From: an uncultured Clostridia bacterium | Lineage (GTDB): Bacteria > Bacillota > Clostridia > Oscillospirales > Ruminococcaceae | NCBI GenBank assembly: GCA_945829235.1 | Contig: CALZUA010000009.1 | Location: 1 to 64,000, forward strand | Direction: 5' to 3' | DNA length: 64,000 nt | Part shown: positions 8,269-14,228 of the stretch, piece by piece | Layout of the letters: every line of letters begins with the position of its first letter | Position numbering within the stretch: the stretch's first letter is position 1 | The notes under the pieces: model-generated | The model's database searches: none | The model's input: the letters and a program-made list of their open reading frames with translations, nothing else | What the model was told of the DNA's origin: nothing | Made by a program: the position numbers and the translations under genes

Positions 8269-8333
8269 TAACAGCATTTCGGCAAGTTGATAAAAATAAT
8301 CGGCAGTCAATGTTTGGCTGCCGATTTTGTTGT
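8269..8333. repeat. Left copy of an imperfect 65-nt direct repeat bracketing the novel cassette
   Basis: This runs from TAACAGCATTTC through a terminator hairpin to GTTGT. A same-length copy, aligning with small gaps and roughly three-quarters identical by eye, lies at 11708-11772. Shared blocks are TAAC-GCATTTC-GCA, ATCGGCAG, TTTGG, GCCGATTTT and GTTGT. Confidence 0.55.
8298..8330 (+). terminator. Terminator after the GGGtGRT gene
   Basis: Thirteen-base stem AATCGGCAGTCAA/TTGGCTGCCGATT with one G-T pair, then TTTT. It lies inside the left direct repeat. Confidence 0.8.
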
Positions 8334-8371
8334 ATTTGGGGATTTGTACTCCGGTAAAGTATTACGCTAAA

Positions 8372-9469
8372 TCAAATTTGCTCAACAAGGTCAAACGACT
8401 TTCCTAAATCGTCTTTCTCGGTCGTGTAGGGATAAAAGTAAGAGCTTCCGAAAATGTTTGCAAACAAGGTATAAGCCGGGTTCTTGTGTTCGAGGTAAAG
8501 ACCGCCGCCGCACTTATTGAGAGGAATGTTCTTGTACCTTAGCGAATGAACAAGATGGTCCATATCCTCAACCGCCTTTTGCACCTTCTTCTTATATTCA
8601 AGATTATATCTGTCCTTGTCTAAGCCGAAGGTCTTTCGGAGCGTGTGTCCGACAACCTTTTCAACGCGCTTTGTGTCGATTAAATTGCCTAAAGAAATGA
8701 ACAAACCCATCACAGCAAGCGCAACACAGTATATTTCGGAAATATCATCGTTATTCATATACTTTTCAACACGCTGGGTGTTAGTCGTGTCAATATCGTA
8801 ATCCGTCACCTGTTCATCAACGGCAATACTGCCAAAAATGTCATTGTCTGGCAAAGAGAAGGAAGGATTGGGAAAATCAAAAGCTATCGTGTTGTTATTG
8901 TTAAAGGCGCTGTCATCGATTTCAGGACAAGTCCAGTCAGCAAATCCATCACCGTTAACATTGCCGAAAACATCCGCGCTGTCATCACCGCCGAAAAGAC
9001 GTACAACATCTTCGGCGGGAAGCTGTCTGAGGTAGCTGTCGAATACATCTTTATTCTCGGTAACTCTTGCTCTTCCGCATCGGATATCCTCTACGTCCTC
9101 TTTCGTGAGGTCGGCAAGAGATTTTTCGTAATAACCCTCTTCGATTTTGCTGTATATCCCGATATACACATATTCGGGGTCAAAGGGAACACCGCCAAGA
9201 GATGTGTTTACTATAAACGGGTTGTTGGAATCCTCGCCGTCAAGCGCAGTATCCGAGTTAGAAACCTGCTGAATATAGCAGTTAAACAAGCCTTCGTTTA
9301 CATCAATAATGGAAATGCCGTTTCTGATTTCGTTTATCTCTTCGCGCGTAACCTCACCGATAGACTTTTCGGTTACCGAATTTGTAATTGTGTTGTGAAG
9401 CAGAATTTTTACAAATCCCGCATCAAACATAGCGCCGTTTTCGAGTACAAATAAGATATTATCTTCCAT
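8372..9469 (-). CDS. Unrecognised cassette protein, 365 aa, two N-terminal module copies and a shared C-terminal domain
   Basis: The start is the ATG at 9469, preceded by GGAGGAAAAAATT. I do not recognise the family. The N-terminal part has two copies of a ~50-residue module: residues about 20-70 with VTREEINEIRNGISII, and about 100-150 with LTKEDVEDIRCGRARV. An acidic, Asn-rich linker (about 155-240) follows. The C-terminal domain (about 250-345) carries LVHSLRYK and FANIFGSSYFYPYTT, matching the 299-residue protein upstream. There is no signal peptide or clear catalytic motif. It is last in a minus-strand cassette that reads A+T-rich compared with the flanks, consistent with acquisition by transfer. 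Confidence 0.75.
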   Translation of the reverse strand: MEDNILFVLENGAMFDAGFVKILLHNTITNSVTEKSIGEVTREEINEIRNGISIIDVNEGLFNCYIQQVSNSDTALDGEDSNNPFIVNTSLGGVPFDPEYVYIGIYSKIEEGYYEKSLADLTKEDVEDIRCGRARVTENKDVFDSYLRQLPAEDVVRLFGGDDSADVFGNVNGDGFADWTCPEIDDSAFNNNNTIAFDFPNPSFSLPDNDIFGSIAVDEQVTDYDIDTTNTQRVEKYMNNDDISEIYCVALAVMGLFISLGNLIDTKRVEKVVGHTLRKTFGLDKDRYNLEYKKKVQKAVEDMDHLVHSLRYKNIPLNKCGGGLYLEHKNPAYTLFANIFGSSYFYPYTTEKDDLGKSFDLVEQI

Positions 9470-9490
9470 AATTTTTTCCTCCAAAATAGT

Positions 9491-9663
9491 TTAATCAACG
9501 ATTACATCGTACTTAGGTTCGAGTAAGTTAAGCCATCTGAAGTCCTCCCTTATGATTTTTTTGCCGTGGTTATGCCTGCCGTTTAAAAATATATGAAAAT
9601 CTCCGGCACGGTTATCCCGAGAATTTTACGGGGATAACCGCTGCCAAGAGAGTTATCGCCCAT
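9491..9663 (-). pseudogene. Small cassette gene interrupted by an apparent 1-nt frameshift (about 57 aa if repaired)
   Basis: The ATG (9661-9663) overlaps the stop of the 299-residue gene as TAATG, a coupling arrangement. Frame 1 reads MGDNSLGSGYPRKILG... to IFIYF and then stops at TAA. The -1 frame continues sensibly as LNGRHNHGKKIIREDF... to a stop at 9491, 21 nt before the next gene. The shift falls in a run of five T; six T would give one continuous reading frame. It could be a real pseudogene, a sequencing error, or programmed slippage. No known family recognised. Confidence 0.5.
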
Positions 9664-10562
9664 TAAATCACGGACTTGAAATCGTAAGTGGAGCTATCTT
9701 GCGTAACGTACGGGTTGAAAATCGAGTTGGCAAAGATGTTTGCGAAAAAGCTGAATGCGGCATCACCATAGAAAAGGTGAAATTCATCTATTGCCTCATC
9801 AGCCAGACTCTTGAAACGCAATGAGTAAATAAGATTTTCGACATCATATATCGCGTTTGCAACCATTTTGCCATACCTTGGTTCAAATTTCTCCGGAGGA
9901 AGCTCGAGCTTTTCCATAAGCGAGCCGCATACATACTTTGCGACAAACTCCTTGTCATTGTCGTTGTTAACTTCATAGTTTAAAGCCATAAGCGACAATA
10001 TAAGAGTGTAGATGTATCCCGGAACGTTCTTATGAAAATAATTTTTAATAAGGAAGCCGTTATAGGAATCAGCATTATTGTCGATGTGATTGAAATAGTC
10101 GTCGGTGAGAAAATCATCGCTGTCGTCCTCGTTCTCATCGGAGGGTGTATCGGAGTAATTGAAAGGAAAACACTCCTCGCCGTTTTGGTCAAAGCATTTC
10201 GGGATATCGGAGGAGCGCTGTGTATCAGCAAATACATCGTTATTTATGAATAAACGTCCGAGATATTCGTCGTATGCCTCCCGATTCTTAATAACAATGT
10301 ATTTTCCGGTGTTAATTAGGTCGATATCATCAAAGCATAATCCGGAGAGCTTAACAAGCTTCGCATCACAAATTTGAGTATCATATACGAGGATTTCATC
10401 GGCGCGCGGTTCTATATCCAGTGCTTCAATGTATTCCTCGAATGCATAAGCCAAATCGTCACCGAAATCAGAGTCGTAAGCTTCTGCTTTCTTCATAGTT
10501 TCCTTTTGGAGAGCTTTCATTACCTTCTGATTCGCAACCGTTAGTGATATAATCTTTGCCAT
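9663..10562 (-). CDS. Unrecognised cassette protein, 299 aa, paralogue of the 365-aa protein
   Basis: The ATG at 10562 follows GGGAGGAAA. One copy of the shared module lies at residues about 55-105 (LCFDDIDLINTGKYIV followed by YDEYLGRLF). A strongly acidic spacer (about 120-165) precedes a C-terminal helical-looking domain (about 185-290) with LIYSLRFK and FANIFANSIFNPYVT, clearly related to the C-terminus of the 365-residue protein. Residues 24-48 (KKAEAYDSDFGDD...) also resemble the 61-residue peptide upstream. It lies 14 nt after that peptide gene and overlaps the next small gene. No enzymatic motif seen. Confidence 0.75.
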   Translation of the reverse strand: MAKIISLTVANQKVMKALQKETMKKAEAYDSDFGDDLAYAFEEYIEALDIEPRADEILVYDTQICDAKLVKLSGLCFDDIDLINTGKYIVIKNREAYDEYLGRLFINNDVFADTQRSSDIPKCFDQNGEECFPFNYSDTPSDENEDDSDDFLTDDYFNHIDNNADSYNGFLIKNYFHKNVPGYIYTLILSLMALNYEVNNDNDKEFVAKYVCGSLMEKLELPPEKFEPRYGKMVANAIYDVENLIYSLRFKSLADEAIDEFHLFYGDAAFSFFANIFANSIFNPYVTQDSSTYDFKSVI

Positions 10563-10576
10563 GGTAGTTTCCTCCC

Positions 10577-10762
10577 TTAATTAAATTCTGTGGTGTTAAT
10601 AAGCTCGTCGTATGCCTCAACAGCATCTCTTAGCTCAGCTTCTTCGATGGAAATATCGTCAAAGTCGGTGCCGGTGATAACGCTTTCGTAGGCTTCAACT
10701 GCTTGTGCATTCATAGCGTCATCAGCGTTTTTCTTAGGTGCGGAAATAGTTGTGCTAAACAT
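10577..10762 (-). CDS. Unrecognised acidic 61-aa peptide with an internal repeat
   Basis: The start is the ATG at 10762, directly behind AAGGAGG with normal spacing, so translation is well supported. The peptide has a short N-terminal segment MFSTTISAPKKN, then two related stretches, AVEAYESVITGTDFDD and AVEAYDELINTTEFN, separated by an acidic segment. It has no cysteines and no signal peptide. It sits 14 nt before the 299-residue gene. It could be a precursor or regulatory peptide, or a small subunit; nothing in the sequence decides this. Confidence 0.65.
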   Translation of the reverse strand: MFSTTISAPKKNADDAMNAQAVEAYESVITGTDFDDISIEEAELRDAVEAYDELINTTEFN

Positions 10763-10797
10763 AACAATGCCTCCTTGATTTAATAAATTTATCCTAA

Positions 10798-10816
10798 GCA
10801 TAGGTTTATGCTATGC
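10798..10816. promoter_or_regulatory. Inverted repeat ahead of the 61-aa peptide gene
   Basis: GCATAG (10798-10803) and CTATGC (10811-10816) flank a 7-nt centre, in the 108-nt gap between the 140-aa and 61-aa genes. It could be an operator or a small RNA hairpin. Confidence 0.35.
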
Positions 10817-10870
10817 CTATAAACGTTAAGTGACTTTCAGGCGGTGATACCCGAACCCGTACACCGCGCT

Positions 10871-11293
10871 TCAGGGCTTCATACCGTTGACAATTCTCAA
10901 TATAGTTTCATATTTATAGAAGTACTCTTCGCCGGATACGATTATAATTCTATGCTGATAAAGTCCAACAAGCTCTTCGTAGGTAAAGTCAAGGATGTTC
11001 TTCTTAATGAGGTCTTGAGTTGACGTGAAAAGCAAAAGGACTTTCTCTTCATCGTTCTTTTCGAGCTTCTTCAGATCGATAATCGAATAATCACGAGGGT
11101 GAAATGTAGCTCCCAAGTATTGGTAATTATAATAGGCACCTTTAAAAACCTCATGAATCCTTCTCAAGTCGTGGACTACGAGAACATCGTTGGGACGTTC
11201 GAGGATTTCCTCAACGGACGGAACGTCCAATACATCTCCGATGAAGTCCACCAATTCATTGCTTCTTACTTTAATTGTTTTAAATCCTGCCAT
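10871..11293 (-). CDS. Unrecognised cassette protein, 140 aa, built of the shared module
   Basis: The ATG at 11293 follows ATGGAGGTTATTAGC; the in-frame upstream start has no such site. Residues about 85-135 contain FTYEELVGLYQHRIII and then YFYKYETILRIV, matching the module in the 365- and 299-residue proteins. Residues about 22-55 (VPSVEEILERPNDVLVV ... HEVFKGAYY) look like a more diverged copy. It is the first gene of the cassette, with its own promoter upstream. No known domain recognised. Confidence 0.7.
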   Translation of the reverse strand: MAGFKTIKVRSNELVDFIGDVLDVPSVEEILERPNDVLVVHDLRRIHEVFKGAYYNYQYLGATFHPRDYSIIDLKKLEKNDEEKVLLLFTSTQDLIKKNILDFTYEELVGLYQHRIIIVSGEEYFYKYETILRIVNGMKP

Positions 11294-11365
11294 GCTAATA
11301 ACCTCCATAATAAAAATTTATATCATCGGCATTGCCGATAGATTGCTTTTTGTTTTGTGATTTTC

Positions 11366-11394
11366 ATTATACACCGTTCTACTCGTTCCATCAA
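11366..11394 (-). promoter_or_regulatory. Promoter of the unknown cassette
   Basis: Minus strand: TTGATG (11389-11394), 17-nt spacer, perfect TATAAT (11366-11371), about 70 nt before the 140-aa gene. Confidence 0.65.
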
Positions 11395-11707
11395 TAGTTT
11401 TTTTGAAAAAAAGTTGTGCAAGTTGCAAAGTTTGTTCAACTTTTTTTGGAGCTCGTTTGTGCAATATAACTATAGGCTATCAACACTTGTCTAGATTCCA
11501 CGTCAATTCTGCCTTGCTCTTGCCTTTCTCTTGACTTGCTTTTCCTTGCTTTTGACTTGCCCCGAAAGAGCTGTCCGGACGGCTTTTTCTCTCACATCTG
11601 GGGCATTGTGAAATTGCACAAATGCCGCTGGGCGGTGGTATGCGTATAGCTTAAATCATAAGCATAAGTCGTCATCACACGTTTAAGCCGGATTTTTTGC
11701 TACAATC
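11395..11707. other. Non-coding stretch with irregular CTTGC repeats
   Basis: No gene is supported here. Five CTTGC words occur at 11513, 11519, 11535, 11545 and 11556, embedded in a pyrimidine-rich strand with TTGACTTGC twice. A near-perfect palindrome AGCTGTCCGGACGGCT followed by TTTTT lies at about 11570-11590. The spacing of the CTTGC words is irregular, so this is not a CRISPR array; binding sites or decayed sequence are possible. Confidence 0.4.
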
Positions 11708-11772
11708 TAACGGCATTTCAGCAGGATAAATCAAAATCGGCAGCCACGCTTTGGACCGCCGATTTTTGTTGT
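11708..11772. repeat. Right copy of the 65-nt direct repeat, containing an orphan terminator hairpin
   Basis: This is the copy of 8269-8333. It contains AAAATCGGC (11733-11741) pairing with GCCGATTTT (11758-11766), then T and GTTGT. No plus-strand gene ends before it, so the terminator-like hairpin has no gene to serve. That is what would be expected of a duplicated left-hand sequence. Confidence 0.55.
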
Positions 11773-11837
11773 TTTAATGATAAAATTCGTTAACAGCATT
11801 GCTTTGCTGCGTTTTTGTAGTATTTTTTAAAAATTAC

Positions 11838-11866
11838 TTGATTTTACGCAGCGATTATGGTATAAT
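11838..11866 (+). promoter_or_regulatory. Promoter of the XRE/methyltransferase operon
   Basis: TTGATT (11838-11843), 17-nt spacer, perfect TATAAT (11861-11866), 18 nt before the ATG at 11885. Confidence 0.75.
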
Positions 11867-11884
11867 ACAAATGGAGATGATAAT

Positions 11885-12226
11885 ATGCAAACACTCGGAA
11901 ATTACCTTCGGCAAAAACGTGAGGAAAAGGGTTTTAGCTTGTCTTATGTATACAACAAAACCGGTATAACAGATTCCCGACTCAGCAAAACAGAAAACGA
12001 TTTGTACAAAGAGCCTTCGCCGCTCCTGCTGAAAAAGCTTGCTGAGCTTTATGAGATAAGCGTTGTCGAGCTGTTTATCAAAGCGGGGTATCTATCCTAT
12101 GAGTCACTCGACCTGAGTGCTCAGGTTTTTCACGGGATTGAACAGCTTTCCGATAATGACCGAAAACATATCCAAGGACAGATTGATTTTATCATATCAA
12201 AGAACAACAAAGGAGAGTTAAGATGA
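11885..12226 (+). CDS. XRE-family HTH regulator, probable R-M controller
   Basis: 113 residues. An N-terminal Cro/C1-type helix-turn-helix (residues about 4-62: LGNYLRQKREEKGFSLSYV ... SRLSKTEN) is followed by a helical tail. The start follows GGAGATGATAAT. The 3' end overlaps the methyltransferase start by 4 nt (ATGA), so expression of the two is coupled. Small HTH proteins in this position often act as controller proteins that set methylase and nuclease timing; that role is inferred from context. Confidence 0.85.
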   Translation: MQTLGNYLRQKREEKGFSLSYVYNKTGITDSRLSKTENDLYKEPSPLLLKKLAELYEISVVELFIKAGYLSYESLDLSAQVFHGIEQLSDNDRKHIQGQIDFIISKNNKGELR

Positions 12227-13284
12227 TTTTTAAAATGGGAGAACTCTTTTGTGGACCGGGCGGAATTGCCTGGGGTGCAACGAATGCTTCAATCAAAAAT
12301 AAGGCTTTCAAAATCACCCACCTGTGGGCAAACGATTACGACAAGGACACCTGCGATACATACACGCAAAATATTTGTCCGACCGCTCCGGAAACCGTGT
12401 ATCACGCCGATATCAGAGAGTTCGATTTGAGCAGGCTCGCTCCGATTGACGCTCTTGCGTTTGGCTTTCCGTGCAATGATTACAGCGTTGTCGGTGAACA
12501 AAAAGGTATGAACGGCGTTTATGGGCCGCTTTATTCTTACGGCGTTAAGGCGCTCAACCTGTTCTCTCCGCAGTGGTTCTTAGCCGAAAATGTAGGAGGT
12601 CTGAAAACCGCAAATGACGGCAAGGCGTTCACAAAAATTCTCTCGGAGTTAAAGAACGCAGGTTCGTGCGGGTACACGTTAACGCCAAATCTCTATAAAT
12701 TCGAGGAGTATGGAATCCCTCAGGCACGGCACAGAATTATCATTATCGGAATAAGAAACGATATCAACGTAAAGTTTAAAGTGCCTTCGCCTGCGCCTTA
12801 TTCAAATATCGACAACTCTTGCAGAACTGCTATCGAGGTTCCGCCTATTCCCGCCGACGCTTTCAACAACGAAAAAACAAAACAGTCCGATATCGTTGTT
12901 CAGCGTCTTATGCACATAAAGCCGGGTGAAAATGCCTTTACCGCAAATCTTCCGCCGGAGCTTCAGCTTAATGTTAAGGGCGCAAAAATCAGCCAGATAT
13001 ACAAAAGGCTCGACCCCGACAAGCCTTCTTATACCGTTACCGGAAGCGGCGGCGGCGGTACGCACATCTACCACTGGTCAGAACCGCGCGCCCTCACCAA
13101 CAGAGAGCGCGCAAGGCTTCAGACTTTCCCCGATTCCTATGAATTTAAGGGGAGCAAAGAGAGCGTCAGAAAACAAATCGGTATGGCGGTTCCCTGTCGG
13201 GGAGCAAAGATTATCTTTGAAGCGGTTTTGAACAGCTTTGCGGGTATTCCTTATGAGAGCGTTGAACCAAACATAACCGAATAA
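12223..13284 (+). CDS. DNA (cytosine-5) methyltransferase
   Basis: 353 residues. Motif I LFCGPGGIAWG (8-18), motif IV GFPCND with the catalytic Cys84, motif VI ENV (122-124), motif VIII QARHR (167-171), motif IX-like RLQTFPD (298-304) and motif X IGMAVP (319-324) are all present and in order. The target-recognition region between VIII and IX is short and contains TVTGSGGGGTH. The enzyme should be active. Its neighbours (XRE regulator, PD-(D/E)xK protein, McrB/LlaJI pair) indicate the modification arm of a restriction system; the recognition site cannot be read from the sequence. Confidence 0.93.
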   Translation: MIFKMGELFCGPGGIAWGATNASIKNKAFKITHLWANDYDKDTCDTYTQNICPTAPETVYHADIREFDLSRLAPIDALAFGFPCNDYSVVGEQKGMNGVYGPLYSYGVKALNLFSPQWFLAENVGGLKTANDGKAFTKILSELKNAGSCGYTLTPNLYKFEEYGIPQARHRIIIIGIRNDINVKFKVPSPAPYSNIDNSCRTAIEVPPIPADAFNNEKTKQSDIVVQRLMHIKPGENAFTANLPPELQLNVKGAKISQIYKRLDPDKPSYTVTGSGGGGTHIYHWSEPRALTNRERARLQTFPDSYEFKGSKESVRKQIGMAVPCRGAKIIFEAVLNSFAGIPYESVEPNITE

Positions 13285-13287
13285 AAC

Positions 13288-13322
13288 AAGAGCTGTTGCA
13301 ATGTGACTGCAACAGCTCTTTA
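13288..13322. terminator. Bidirectional terminator between methyltransferase and putative nuclease
   Basis: Perfect 13-base stem AAGAGCTGTTGCA/TGCAACAGCTCTT with a 7-nt loop and T/A runs on both sides, between convergent genes. Confidence 0.85.
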
Positions 13323-13331
13323 ATTATGCAA

Positions 13332-14027
13332 TTATCTATAATCCTCGGGGAAAAGCGTGCGGTATGTTTCGCCGGTATAAGGGTTCGGGTAATCATCAAG
13401 CGGCTTCGGTTTATGGGTTAACATATAATTTACGGATATATCCCAGTCTTGCTGCAAATCCTCGAACTTTATCCCGAAATTATCAGCCTGAAGTCTAATA
13501 TGACTACTCGTGTCGGGCAACTCCTCGCCTTTGCGGAGTATCCGCGTGGTGGGCACGCCCGCCCTCATTTTATATAATAAAGACGCGCACCCAATAAGGT
13601 CAACAGTTCCATCGGGCTGGTCGGTTGCCATGTTCCAGCCCACAGACGCCATCACAAACAGGTCGGGCAGGTCTTTCTCACGTTGACGGAAGTTTATCTT
13701 GCTCCACTCGATAAGCATCCATTTTCCGCGCCGTTTCGTCGCTTTTACATCTATTTTCCAGCCGTTTAAAACAGCGTCCTGTCCGTCCCACTCCCCGCGC
13801 GGGTAATACTCAAAATCAAGCTCAATATCAATATTATACCTCGATTTCATCTCCTTGGCAAAGGCAACCTCTGCGAGTTTACCAATCAAGTTATCTCGCC
13901 CGACTTCCCGTGCAGAACGAGCCGCAGTATCGTGTTGTCCAAATTCAATGGTTTGCTGACTTAATGCGCTTCGCTCGGAAAACTCCTTGCATCTCCTAAT
14001 CTCTTCCTCGGTAAGTGTAACCTTCAT
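13332..14027 (-). CDS. PD-(D/E)xK nuclease-like protein, probable restriction endonuclease
   Basis: 231 residues. A nuclease core is visible: Glu53 in IGKLAEVAFAKEM, Asp81/Asp84 in EWDGQDAVLNGW and the DxK of WKIDVKATK (Asp93, Lys95), the usual helix-strand-strand order of PD-(D/E)xK enzymes. No Pfam-level family is recognised with certainty. It is convergent to the C5 methyltransferase and divergent from the McrB-like gene, so it is most likely the cognate restriction enzyme. The alternative is an accessory nuclease. The ATG at 14027 is preceded only by a weak purine-rich site (AAAAGGGTG). Confidence 0.7.
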   Translation of the reverse strand: MKVTLTEEEIRRCKEFSERSALSQQTIEFGQHDTAARSAREVGRDNLIGKLAEVAFAKEMKSRYNIDIELDFEYYPRGEWDGQDAVLNGWKIDVKATKRRGKWMLIEWSKINFRQREKDLPDLFVMASVGWNMATDQPDGTVDLIGCASLLYKMRAGVPTTRILRKGEELPDTSSHIRLQADNFGIKFEDLQQDWDISVNYMLTHKPKPLDDYPNPYTGETYRTLFPEDYR

Positions 14028-14074
14028 AAAAACACCCTTTTCTATGTATTGAAAATTAACATACTACTATTTTT

Positions 14075-14103
14075 ATTATACATCATTATCGTTCATTTTT
14101 CAA
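14075..14103 (-). promoter_or_regulatory. Promoter of the putative restriction endonuclease
   Basis: Minus strand: TTGAAA (14098-14103), 17-nt spacer, perfect TATAAT (14075-14080). Its -35 box lies only 30 bp from that of the divergent promoter for the McrB-like gene, so one bound regulator could control both. Confidence 0.75.
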
Positions 14104-14133
14104 TATCTTTATCCAAAGTTTTCCGCGATAAGA

Positions 14134-14162
14134 TTGACTTATCGTTTGGTTTGTTGTATAAT
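14134..14162 (+). promoter_or_regulatory. Promoter of the McrB-like/LlaJI-like operon
   Basis: TTGACT (14134-14139), 17-nt spacer, perfect TATAAT (14157-14162). Confidence 0.8.
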
Positions 14163-14228
14163 AGCTACAGTTGCCGAGTTAATGTGAAAGACAATTCGGC
14201 GATATGAGATTACTTTTTGGAGGTTATT

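Noticed and set aside
9575..9600. Programmed -1 frameshift signal in the small cassette gene
   Set aside because: The sequence is not a good X-XXY-YYZ heptamer in the zero frame and no clear downstream pseudoknot was seen; an indel or read error is simpler, though not excluded.
11513..11560. CTTGC repeats considered as a CRISPR array or plasmid iterons
   Set aside because: The words are only 5 nt and spaced 6, 16, 10 and 11 nt apart; there is no regular repeat-spacer unit and no cas or replication gene.
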